Below, piece by piece: positions 25,075 through 32,462 of a stretch of DNA of 48,650 nt; position 1 is the first letter of the stretch; every line of letters begins with the position of its first letter. The notes under the pieces were generated by a model. The model saw nothing but the letters and a program-made list of their open reading frames with translations. It was not told where the DNA came from and searched no databases. The stretch comes from Desulfosporosinus sp. HMP52 (GTDB taxonomy: Bacteria; Bacillota; Desulfitobacteriia; Desulfitobacteriales; Desulfitobacteriaceae): positions 1 through 48,650 of the forward strand of contig NZ_JMGA01000003.1 of NCBI RefSeq assembly GCF_000765145.1, read 5' to 3'. Both the position numbers and the translations under genes were made by a program.

Positions 25075-25212
25075 GTGGGATGTATATGCATGCGCTATGG
25101 TAAACTCTTAGAGACGATAAACAGCAGAGATTATCTGCTTAAAGTGTTTGACGATGAAATATTTAATGTGTTGGTTGAGAAGATAGAAATTCTCACGCCA
25201 ACGCATTTTATT
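25075..25212 (+). pseudogene. C-terminal relic of a large serine recombinase
   Basis: The open frame reads YGKLLETINSRDYLLKVFDD and then EIFNVLVEKIEILTPTHFIL. This matches the C-terminal end of resolvase-type large serine recombinases (typically FDEEIFELLVEKIEV...PTHFVF). Nothing of the catalytic domain is present. The frame then runs into the end of the opposite-strand Crp/Fnr gene, which is not homologous. Confidence 0.7.
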
Positions 25213-25233
25213 TTGAGTCAAAGCGTAGTTACA

Positions 25234-25920
25234 TTATTCGAAGGTATGAATACTGGTGCAAGGGTCGTTTTTCAAGACAAAATATCTTTTTTCCCGGTCA
25301 ATTATATTAGCAGCTTGAAACTCTTTAAGTGCCTGAATGACCATAACACGCGAAGAGCCGATCATATCAGCTAATTCTTGCTGGGTGATTTTTAGATCTA
25401 TCAAAGTCGAGGTCGGCCTTTCTTGTCCATATTGTTCAGCTAAACGATAAAAAAGTTGCAACAATCTCTCTTTAACGGGTAATCCGGATTCCTTTCCTGA
25501 TTTCAACATGGTTTCATAACGTTTTTGCCCTAAGTAGCCAATAATCCTCAGGGCAAACGAAGGATCTTGTTTGATTAACCCTTCAAATTGAAGTTTACTG
25601 AAACAGCATATGCAAACCTCTTCCATAGCTATGGCGCTTGAGTGCTCATTTTGTTCTTGATAGAAGGACAATTCACCTAAGACTTCACCGGGACCGCATA
25701 CATCCAGTATTGTTTCATGGCCATCCTCGGCAGTTTGTACGAGTTTCAGCTTACCCGATTTTATTAGGTATATGGTACTTGTTGCCTCTCCTTGACGAAA
25801 AAGGTAGTGTCCTCTGGACAATCTTTTTCTATTTGTACATTGACACAAGTTAGTAAATTGATCTCGTTCTAGTCCCTGAAATAGGTCCAATTGCTGAAGA
25901 CAGATAATGCAATGCCTCAT
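25234..25920 (-). CDS. Crp/Fnr-family transcriptional regulator
   Basis: A 228-residue protein. The start is ATG 25920, seven bases after GAGGAGG, rather than 25935. It has an N-terminal cysteine pair (HCIICLQQL), a cyclic-nucleotide-binding-like beta roll with GHYLFRQGEATSTIYLIKSG and GPGEVLGELSFYQ, and a winged helix with DLKITQQELADMIGSSRVMV. Cysteines at the N terminus and CICC near residue 108 could bind a metal or cluster, but the classical Fnr spacing is not present. The target is unknown; the genes to the right on the same strand have their own terminator. Confidence 0.9.
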   Translation of the reverse strand: MRHCIICLQQLDLFQGLERDQFTNLCQCTNRKRLSRGHYLFRQGEATSTIYLIKSGKLKLVQTAEDGHETILDVCGPGEVLGELSFYQEQNEHSSAIAMEEVCICCFSKLQFEGLIKQDPSFALRIIGYLGQKRYETMLKSGKESGLPVKERLLQLFYRLAEQYGQERPTSTLIDLKITQQELADMIGSSRVMVIQALKEFQAANIIDREKRYFVLKNDPCTSIHTFE

Positions 25921-25997
25921 GCTTTTCCTCCTCATGCATAATAAGGGTTGCTAAAATAGAGTGTATCAGAAAAATGTCCAACAATACTAAAACCTGA

Positions 25998-26042
25998 AAT
26001 GCACAATAATCCCGCCTGTCATAAGCGGGATTATTGTGCATT
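25998..26042 (-). terminator. long perfect hairpin between two minus-strand genes
   Basis: TGCACAATAATCCCGC and its complement GCGGGATTATTGTGCA pair over 16 bp (26000-26015 with 26025-26040), extending with AT pairs outward. It stands 10 bp past the stop of the FMN-binding gene. Confidence 0.85.
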
Positions 26043-26051
26043 CAGGAGATT

Positions 26052-26363
26052 CTACAGAAGCACCTCTGCCTTTTCTGCCTTAAATAAAACCAGTTTCTCT
26101 TCTATGCATGCTTTGCCAGTGAGCCTGTAGCCTTTGGGGCCACCTTCCATCGTTGCTATTACAACCTGCATCATTCCGTTATCTTTGATGTTTTGTTGAG
26201 TGACCTCCATCTTGTAGATACCAAACCCTAGTATATCAGCATCTCTTATTTCTGCTACTTTTCCTACTACGATCATGTGCGGTTCTCCATGGACAGAAGC
26301 AGTAGTGATGGGAATAAACGGAGCCTTTGATATTACATCTTTAATTTCTTGAGTTATAACCAT
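26052..26363 (-). CDS. pyridoxamine-phosphate-oxidase-like FMN-binding protein
   Basis: A 103-residue split-barrel protein from ATG 26363 (AAGGAG six to nine bases upstream). It has AFPITTASVHGEPHMIVVGK-like strand order (PFIPITTASVHGEPHMIVVG), ILGFGIYKMEVT and GYRLTGKACIEE. Related proteins bind FMN and act as small oxidoreductases or carriers. Substrate unknown. It follows the DUF1638 gene on the same strand, with a 52-bp gap. Confidence 0.85.
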   Translation of the reverse strand: MVITQEIKDVISKAPFIPITTASVHGEPHMIVVGKVAEIRDADILGFGIYKMEVTQQNIKDNGMMQVVIATMEGGPKGYRLTGKACIEEKLVLFKAEKAEVLL

Positions 26364-26415
26364 TAAACTCACTCCTTAAACTTTTTTTATGTATTTAACC
26401 GATGTTAGTAAGAAT

Positions 26416-27015
26416 TTACTTGACTAATGCTTTCTCTAACGTTTCAACCACACTCTTTTTAAAAACTGCCAAATCAACATTTTCAATTTCGATTGGTACC
26501 TGTGTATATTCGAAAAAATCCAAGATATCCTCATCATTGAACTCGGATACACCAGTGTCTAGGAGCAAGATTTTATCGTAGAAACCAAAATTCTGCCTAG
26601 CATCAATTTCGTCCCAGCCTTGTCCCTTACTGAAAATTTCCCGCCAGTTCTGCAACCAACCTTGAGTAATGTAAAATATCTTATCCGATTTTTCTAGCTC
26701 ATTCTGTCTCTCCTTACCTAAAATTAATTCAATACAATTCCTAGGTTCCAACTTAATAACATTGTATTCTTCTATGAACTCGCTCATCTCAGGATGGCAC
26801 ATAGAGCCGAAAAAGAGGACTGCTTGTTCTTCCGTTGCATTATTATTTAAAGCCTCGGTGATGGCATCTTTCAGTTTATCATAGTCTACATGCAGAGCTG
26901 GTGCTGTGTAGATAACTTTAAACTCAGCATCAGATTTACATTCAGTTCTTATTTCCTCTAGAACTCGCTCAAGCTCCAGTTGGAATATGCCGCAGGCAAC
27001 TATACGCACCTCCAT
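26416..27015 (-). CDS. DUF1638 domain protein
   Basis: A 199-residue cytoplasmic protein with VACGIFQLELERVLEE at the start, AVLFFGSMCHPEMSEFIEEY in the middle and RNCIELILGKERQNEL. The conserved single cysteines and the Cys-Ile-Glu helix match DUF1638. Family members often occur beside corrinoid methyltransferase genes, which are absent here. GAAGAGGTG precedes the ATG. Function unknown. Confidence 0.8.
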   Translation of the reverse strand: MEVRIVACGIFQLELERVLEEIRTECKSDAEFKVIYTAPALHVDYDKLKDAITEALNNNATEEQAVLFFGSMCHPEMSEFIEEYNVIKLEPRNCIELILGKERQNELEKSDKIFYITQGWLQNWREIFSKGQGWDEIDARQNFGFYDKILLLDTGVSEFNDEDILDFFEYTQVPIEIENVDLAVFKKSVVETLEKALVK

Positions 27016-27414
27016 ATTAATATCACCTCTTCTCTGAGCTACGTTATCCTCTAGTCACTAGATCAAACAAGTTAACTCGTCTTATGTAATCTTAACATGG
27101 AATAAAAAAGAAGAATGTTAAGTAATTAACAAAATTCAAAATAGTTGAATAGTCTTGGCAAAGAGCGTAAAAGTGAAAACAAACGAGAGTATGTCTCTTT
27201 TATAGATGGGAATTAGAGATACATTGGGTCATGGGGGAGGGCACCGAATACTCACTCTATATTACTAAAGTATTACCACTCGATTTGACTCTACTGTATA
27301 TATCCCTGACCTATTACTATCTGGTTCAACTCTGTTAAACGGACCCTGAAATGAAACTGGGCGATCATATGTTATAATTGTAATCATGATGATGAAGGAG
27401 GAAGGGTATTAGAA
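27016..27414. other. intergenic stretch with a promoter
   Basis: AT-rich with no ORF. TATAAT at about 27373-27378 lies 35-40 bp before ATG 27415 and makes a good -10 for the next gene; no matching -35 is clear. GGAGGAAGGG is its ribosome site. Confidence 0.45.
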
Positions 27415-27813
27415 ATGGCAGAGTCTTACATCTTGAAAGTCAGTTTAGGGAGGGGCCAGTGGCGGCGAATTCAGATTCCTGCCGACGCAACCTTGCACAA
27501 ATTCCATCAAGTCATTCAGCGTGGCTTTGGACTGAATGATGATCATCTCTATGCTTTTTTCATGGAAAATAAAGCATGGTCTCGTAATGGAGAGACCTAT
27601 TGGTCCCCCGTCAATGATAGGGGGCCCTTTGCTGATAAAGTAAAGTTACTCCGGCTTAACCTGATGCCGAAGCAAAAATTCCTTTATCTATTTGATTTCG
27701 GAGAGGAGTGGAGATTTACCGTCACTTTTGAGAAGAGCGCAGAAGAAGTGGCGGTAGCTAAAGTGATCGCAGGGAAGGGAGAACTCTTGGAACAATATCC
27801 AGAGGGGGAGTAA
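27415..27813 (+). CDS. pRiA4b ORF-3-like (TnpR passenger) protein, short form
   Basis: A 132-residue protein with YILKVSLGRGQWRRIQIPAD, LHKFHQVIQRGFGLNDDHLY, AFFMENKAWS and FLYLFDFGEEWRFTVTFEK. This is the fold of plasmid pRiA4b ORF-3 family proteins, carried by plasmids and some IS elements. Many relatives are longer or fused to other domains; this one stops after the core. Function is not established. Confidence 0.82.
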   Translation: MAESYILKVSLGRGQWRRIQIPADATLHKFHQVIQRGFGLNDDHLYAFFMENKAWSRNGETYWSPVNDRGPFADKVKLLRLNLMPKQKFLYLFDFGEEWRFTVTFEKSAEEVAVAKVIAGKGELLEQYPEGE

Positions 27814-27849
27814 GAATAATGTAAGTGCATGATCATTTGGTTAAAGAGA

Positions 27850-27890
27850 AGCGCCCTTATCTCGCTTTTATGGTGAGAAAAGGGCGCTCT
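27850..27890 (+). terminator. terminator after the pRiA4b ORF-3-like gene
   Basis: AGCGCCCTT (27850-27858) pairs with AAGGGCGCT (27880-27888), with further TCTC/GAGA pairing inside, then CTTGACTTTT. Confidence 0.75.
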
Positions 27891-27916
27891 TGACTTTTCG
27901 GCGTGCTGCTTAGGCC

Positions 27917-28138
27917 CTACCTCGCTTCAAATTCGATCCGCAGGCTGGGATCTGTTTCCTTCACGTCAATAATAGCATTATATTTTCCAATAACCTCCGC
28001 CAGTTTTGTCAAAAAAGATTCACCTATAAAACGTAACATATTTTTTAAACTATAAGCAACTAAGCCCGCTTCCTGCAAAAAATTGAAAGTAACAGCAACT
28101 TCACCTGGCATAGTTTCAAGATGAGATAGGTTTGGCAT
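27917..28138 (-). pseudogene. chimeric ORF holding a second methyltransferase motif-I relic
   Basis: The 73-codon frame contains GLVAYSLKNMLR. Its DNA (28036-28090) matches about 50 bp of the methyltransferase relic at 18195-18250. One extra G shifts the frame so that FFAGS becomes FLQEA before GLVAY is regained. The parts on either side (MPNLSHLETMPGEVAVTFNF and ESFLTKLAEVIGKYNAIIDV...) are unrelated to methyltransferases. It is probably a mosaic of fragments and not a functional gene. Confidence 0.5.
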
Positions 28139-28141
28139 ATC

Positions 28142-28170
28142 TTGACATTATATCGGAACGCCGATACTAT
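28142..28170 (+). promoter_or_regulatory. promoter with palindromic operator for the HipBA-like pair
   Basis: TTGACA (28142-28147), a 17-bp spacer and TACTAT (28165-28170) make a near-consensus promoter. The spacer contains the palindrome TATCGG AACG CCGATA, positioned so that a bound repressor would block polymerase. This fits autoregulation by the XRE protein just downstream. Confidence 0.8.
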
Positions 28171-28187
28171 GGTCATAGGTGATGAAA

Positions 28188-28646
28188 ATGACAATACAAC
28201 AGCTTATGCAGGACATGCAGATGTCCCGTTATCGGTTATCAAAAATCAGCGGGATTCCATGGGCAACTCTCGCAGATATTTATTCCGGGAAAACACATCT
28301 GGACCGATGCGGAGCAGGGACGCTTTTCAAGCTGTCCAAAGCACTCGGTCTATCTATTGAGGAACTGTTGGTGCTGAAGACAGAGCCGGAGAAAAGGACG
28401 GCCGATGGGAAACCGAACAGAAAAATGTACTTGGAAACTGAACTGTCGGGGAGTATTCAAAAAGCAATCAAAGAATACTTGCAAGGAGAAAAGGAGCAGG
28501 TGCTGCATCTTGACTGCTTGTGGGATGAGTTATATGGAGCCATTAATGCCGACCTTTGGTCGGGCTTAATTACGGAGGAACAGGCAGGCTACCTGCGCGA
28601 AAAATATCTTGGTTTAGGCGGAAAGGAGGAAAGTATTCATGATTGA
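28188..28646 (+). CDS. XRE/HipB-like regulator, probable antitoxin
   Basis: A 152-residue protein from ATG 28188, six bases after AGGTG. The N-terminal helix-turn-helix reads MSRYRLSKISGIPWATLADI with YSGKTHLDRCGAGTLFKLSK and ALGLSIEELLVL. The C-terminal half is a helical extension that probably contacts the partner. It overlaps the HipA-like gene by 8 bp. The near-consensus promoter with a palindrome in its spacer supports self-repression, as in hipBA. Confidence 0.85.
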   Translation: MTIQQLMQDMQMSRYRLSKISGIPWATLADIYSGKTHLDRCGAGTLFKLSKALGLSIEELLVLKTEPEKRTADGKPNRKMYLETELSGSIQKAIKEYLQGEKEQVLHLDCLWDELYGAINADLWSGLITEEQAGYLREKYLGLGGKEESIHD

Positions 28647-29556
28647 CTTTACATCATGTGAAATAAATAGGTTCAGAGCATATGGCGGTGCGAATGGAAA
28701 TAAAATCAATATTCTTTATGAGGGCAGCAGCTACATGCTGAAGTTTCCTCCCGTCTCAAGCCGCAATAAAGCAATGAGCTATACCAACGGATGTATCAGC
28801 GAATACCTCGCCTGCCATATCTTTGCATCTCTCGGGTTTAAGACCCAGGAAACTCTGCTGGGAACCTATACTGATCCGCGAGGGAAGGAAAAGGTGGTAG
28901 TAGCCTGTGGAGATTTTACCGAAGGCGGCAAAAGGCTCATTGAGTTTGCCCATTTGAAGAATACATGTATCAACAGCGAACAGAGCGGTTATGGGAAGGA
29001 ACTTTCCTCCATCCTGCAGGCAATCGAGGAGCAGACGCTTCTTCCAAAGGATCAGCTTCGGGATTTCTTTTGGGATATGTTTATTGCCGATGCATTGCTC
29101 AGCAATTTTGACAGGCACAATGGTAATTGGGGTATTCTTGTAGATGAGCAGTCCAAGACGGCTGAAATTGCCCCCGTTTATGATTGTGGCTCCTGTCTTT
29201 ATCCGCAACTTGCGGCTGGCGATATGGAAGCCGTTCTGAGCAGTGAGGATGGGATTAACAAACGTGTCTATGTTTTTCCCGCCTCATCTATTGAGGAAAA
29301 CGGAAAGAAGATATCCTATTTTGAATTTATCTCTTCTCTGAAAAATCCAGACTGCACGGCAGCCTTGAAAAGAGTCTCCGCACGGATTGATATGGAGAAA
29401 ATACGCACTCTCATTGATGAAACACCAACGCTGATTCCAGTACAAAAGGAATTTTACACGGTGATGATTTCAGAGCGAAATGCAAAAATCATTGATTACA
29501 GCATGGACAAATTTATGAAGCTGGAGTTACAGGAGCGGGAGCAAGGGGAAAGTTAG
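28639..29556 (+). CDS. HipA-like kinase, probable toxin
   Basis: A 305-residue protein with a HipA-type kinase core: an ATP-binding Lys in SSYMLKFPPVS, TNGCISEYLACHIFASLGF, the catalytic loop FIADALLSNFDRHNGNWGIL (NxDRHxxN) and the metal-binding Asp in PVYDCGSCLYP. It lacks the N-terminal HipA subdomain-1, like the short CtkA-type kinases. HipA kinases inactivate glutamyl-tRNA synthetase or other targets; the target here is unknown. It is translationally coupled to the XRE gene. Confidence 0.85.
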   Translation: MIDFTSCEINRFRAYGGANGNKINILYEGSSYMLKFPPVSSRNKAMSYTNGCISEYLACHIFASLGFKTQETLLGTYTDPRGKEKVVVACGDFTEGGKRLIEFAHLKNTCINSEQSGYGKELSSILQAIEEQTLLPKDQLRDFFWDMFIADALLSNFDRHNGNWGILVDEQSKTAEIAPVYDCGSCLYPQLAAGDMEAVLSSEDGINKRVYVFPASSIEENGKKISYFEFISSLKNPDCTAALKRVSARIDMEKIRTLIDETPTLIPVQKEFYTVMISERNAKIIDYSMDKFMKLELQEREQGES

Positions 29557-29878
29557 GGGCAGCAAAAACAAACTAGTGAGATATGTGTACATCGTTTATC
29601 CAAATGCAGGTGTGACTCACAGAAAGATGCTCCGGAAGGGGTTACCCCTGTCTAAGGGTATTCATTAGTCGGCGTCCGAGAATTATATTAAAACGTTTGT
29701 ATCAACAAAACTTATACGGGATAATGACGTATTTGCACAGAGACAATCAAATACGGACGATTCATTCCTCGTTGGCGATTGAAAAACAATTCCCTGCCCC
29801 TGGAGCAAATGACGGATGTGATAAATGGCAAGCGTGTTCTTGGCGCACCAAAGAAGACCCATTTTGAAGAATGGTTAT
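29557..29878. other. accessory debris after the HipA-like gene
   Basis: No complete gene is seen. A frame near 29785-29880 reads NSLPLEQMTDVINGKRVLGA then PKKTHFEEWL and stops, which looks like the end of a lost gene I cannot name. Around 29615-29660 GGGGTTACCCCT makes a small palindrome. Confidence 0.35.
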
Positions 29879-30058
29879 AAAGTAACAAAAAAACTTCTTA
29901 AGAAGGGTATGGATTTTAAGTCAATCTCCGATCTTACAGGTATGTCCGAAGAGGAGATAAAGAATTTAAGATGACACCAATCCATGACAGTTTAGACCGA
30001 AGAGCGCTCAATTAAGGGTGCTCTTTTTCGATTTAATGATTTGCAATTGCAGTAACAT
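29879..30058 (+). repeat. Rpn 3'-end repeat, copy 3
   Basis: It reads VTKKLLKKGMDFKSISDLTG and onward to TGA 29972-29974, with the terminator GAGCGCTC/GGGTGCTC at 30002-30023 and the same tail. It starts abruptly, like copy 2. Confidence 0.9.
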
Positions 30059-30145
30059 ACCAGTGAATATTTAAAAATAGTTTACCGGAAAATGAACTAA
30101 TTAGGTAAGATAGAACTCATAGGTATAGAAGTGAGGGGAAAAGCT

Positions 30146-30670
30146 TTGGAGAATGAGTTTATCCAGATGATAGAACGGGCAAAAAAGGGGGATAAAGAGG
30201 TACTTATTCAACTCATTATGAGGCAAAAACAGGATTATTATCGCCTGGCCTATATCTATATGAAGAACCCAGACGAGGCCTTAGATGCTATGGAAGATAT
30301 GATTCTTAAAGTCTATGAAAATATAAAGAGGCTGAAAGATAATGCTGCTTTTTATAGTTGGAGCAAGACAATTTTAGTAAATTGCTGCAAAAATAACCTA
30401 AGAAGAAAGAACAGAGTAATTTTAAGCGGGAGTATTCCCGAAGGTGCTTATGCAGACGTCTTTCAGATGAAAGATGAACAACTGGATATTGAGCAACACC
30501 TGGGGAAAATTAATTACAAGTTCCGGGAAATTCTGAAACTAAGGTATTACCTTGATCTGGAATATGAAGCTATAGCTGCAATCTTAAAAATCCCTTTAGG
30601 AACAGTCAAATCAAGAATTCACACCGGGCTTATAAAATTAAAAGAAAGCATGGGAGTGAGTGAAGAATGA
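30146..30670 (+). CDS. ECF-type RNA polymerase sigma factor
   Basis: About 174 residues from TTG 30146, six bases after GAGGGG; GTG 30131 is a weaker alternative. Region 2 is YYRLAYIYMKNPDEALDAME and FYSWSKTILVNCCKNNLRRK. Region 4 is FREILKLRYYLDLEYEAIAA and ILKIPLGTVKSRIHTGLIKL. It overlaps the following gene by 4 bp (ATGA). SigV/SigW-like ECF factors answer envelope stress; the stimulus here is unknown. Confidence 0.9.
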   Translation: MENEFIQMIERAKKGDKEVLIQLIMRQKQDYYRLAYIYMKNPDEALDAMEDMILKVYENIKRLKDNAAFYSWSKTILVNCCKNNLRRKNRVILSGSIPEGAYADVFQMKDEQLDIEQHLGKINYKFREILKLRYYLDLEYEAIAAILKIPLGTVKSRIHTGLIKLKESMGVSEE

Positions 30671-31974
30671 ACCAAATTGAAGAAATTCTTAAAGCCAAGA
30701 AGTTACAGGTCAGTGAAATGGAAGTTCCCGAAGAGTTAGAGGGGCGACTTCGCAACGCCTTAAACAAGCAAAAACAATTTAGATTCGGAAATAGATTCAG
30801 AGTTTATGCAGCAGCCATGGCCATGGTTTTCATTTTACTATTATCTTTAAACTATGATGTGGTTGCTTTCTATAGTAAACAACTCCTGGGGTACGATCAA
30901 GTTATGAATGCATCCTTAAAGCAATTGAGTGAACTCGGCAAAGGACAACCTATAGGTAAGAGTTTTACATTTGACAATGAAGTCTCTTTGACCGTGGATT
31001 ACGTAATGTTAGATGAGAATCAACTTTTATTGTTCTATACCATAAAAGATCCCTCAGGGCACGTGGATAAAAACGATATTACGGCTTTTATGTCCTTAAA
31101 GGCTTTCTGGGGAGAGTACAATCATCAGAATTCCCAAGGGATCATTAATGAAGAAAATACAGAAATTAAAAATATTGCCAGTTTTGAGCCACCCAAACTT
31201 TTTGAAAAAAACTTAACATTAAAGTTCTCTCGGATTCTCAAGGGAAGAGAAGATCCTGCCGAGATAAGTTTTACTTTAAATAGGAATACTGCTATGGGAC
31301 ATACTTTGAAAAAGGCTCTCAATGAAACGATTGAAGTTGATAAAAGCAAAATAAAGATCCATTCAATTCTGGCATCCCCCACAAAAACTGTCATCGAGGG
31401 TTCAATTCAAAATATTTTCGAATTGGCTAAAGATCAGCTAAATGGAGAGAGACTACGAGCAACTGACCTTACACTAAAGCTCATTGCCAATGGAAAAGAG
31501 GTGGCAAGACAAGGGAGCGGCATGAGTACGGATATGAAAGGGATGACTTTTCATTGTGATTATGATCCATTACCCACAGATTTAGAGCAGCTACAACTAG
31601 AAATGTTGAGCTTTGGCGCAGACCATGATATAAACCAACAGTTCAAGTTAATAAATGATGGTGAGAAGCAGAGCTTAAACATTCAAGGACAAAAGGTGGA
31701 GATCAATAAAATCGAAAAAGTACAAGGGGAGACGCAAATTACATTTAGCAGTAAAGAAGGACTTATCTTAAGTCGAGTTTATTTATGGATTGACGGACAG
31801 AAGGTTTCTCTCGAACAAGCCATCATGGACGATTATGACAAGTTGCCGGATGGCACCATCATTCATACCAGAACCATGCGTTTCTTAGGTACTGGGGATG
31901 AGTTAAAACTTGATGTCCAAAGAATGACTTATACAACAAGCTATGACAAAGTGCTTGAGATTCCGATAAATTAG
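30667..31974 (+). CDS. DUF4179-type membrane anti-sigma factor
   Basis: A 435-residue protein with a short cytoplasmic N terminus (about 45 residues, the likely sigma-binding part), one membrane helix (VYAAAMAMVFILLLSLNYDV) and a large external region of beta-rich domains typical of DUF4179 proteins paired with ECF factors. The 4-bp overlap with the sigma gene supports the pairing. External part: residues about 70-435, no catalytic motif seen. Confidence 0.82.
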   Translation: MNQIEEILKAKKLQVSEMEVPEELEGRLRNALNKQKQFRFGNRFRVYAAAMAMVFILLLSLNYDVVAFYSKQLLGYDQVMNASLKQLSELGKGQPIGKSFTFDNEVSLTVDYVMLDENQLLLFYTIKDPSGHVDKNDITAFMSLKAFWGEYNHQNSQGIINEENTEIKNIASFEPPKLFEKNLTLKFSRILKGREDPAEISFTLNRNTAMGHTLKKALNETIEVDKSKIKIHSILASPTKTVIEGSIQNIFELAKDQLNGERLRATDLTLKLIANGKEVARQGSGMSTDMKGMTFHCDYDPLPTDLEQLQLEMLSFGADHDINQQFKLINDGEKQSLNIQGQKVEINKIEKVQGETQITFSSKEGLILSRVYLWIDGQKVSLEQAIMDDYDKLPDGTIIHTRTMRFLGTGDELKLDVQRMTYTTSYDKVLEIPIN

Positions 31975-32039
31975 ATTTGTGTCATGTTTTTAATTCATAA
32001 TTAATTTCAAGGCAAAACTTGATTAAGGAACCTTATCAA

Positions 32040-32078
32040 AACCTGATCACGATCCAGAGTCGTGATCAGGTTGTTTTT
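32040..32078 (+). terminator. terminator of the sigma/anti-sigma operon
   Basis: AACCTGATCACGA (32040-32052) and TCGTGATCAGGTT (32060-32072), loop TCCAGAG, then GTTTTT. Confidence 0.92.
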
Positions 32079-32264
32079 ATGTCCGCATAAAACATGGTTG
32101 CCTTTAGAGGGAGAGTTGAAGGAGGAAGTTGGTTACGTTTGATAGATTCAAAAATAGAGTTGAAAATAATTGAATAAAAGAAAAAATACTCTTGATTTAT
32201 AATTATATTAATTATAAAATGAATCTAAATTAATATTCTTTAAAAAGAGTGGGAGGAAAAAATA

Positions 32265-32426
32265 ATGAAAAAATATCAATGTTCAATTTGTGGTTATGTC
32301 TATGATCCTGTTCTGGGTGATCCGGATTCAGGGATTGCACCGGGTACTTCTTTTGAAGATATTCCGGAAGACTGGGTTTGTCCAACCTGCGGTGTGGGGA
32401 AAGAGGACTTTGAACCTGTTGATTAA
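32265..32426 (+). CDS. rubredoxin
   Basis: A 53-residue protein with [20 protein letters not shown] and the second pair [12 protein letters not shown], i.e. the two CxxC knuckles that hold the single iron. GGGAGG precedes the ATG. It is a small soluble electron carrier. The flavin/Fe-S dehydrogenase gene starts 36 bp later and the two may share a transcript, which would make rubredoxin a possible electron partner (inference). Confidence 0.96.
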   Translation: MKKYQCSICGYVYDPVLGDPDSGIAPGTSFEDIPEDWVCPTCGVGKEDFEPVD

Positions 32427-32462
32427 GGGGCGCTAACCTATTTTCCGGAGGAAGGGGAGAGA

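Noticed and set aside
27917-28138. A functional small gene opposite the HipBA-like promoter
   Set aside because: Its middle is a frameshifted copy of a methyltransferase fragment and its start abuts another gene's promoter.
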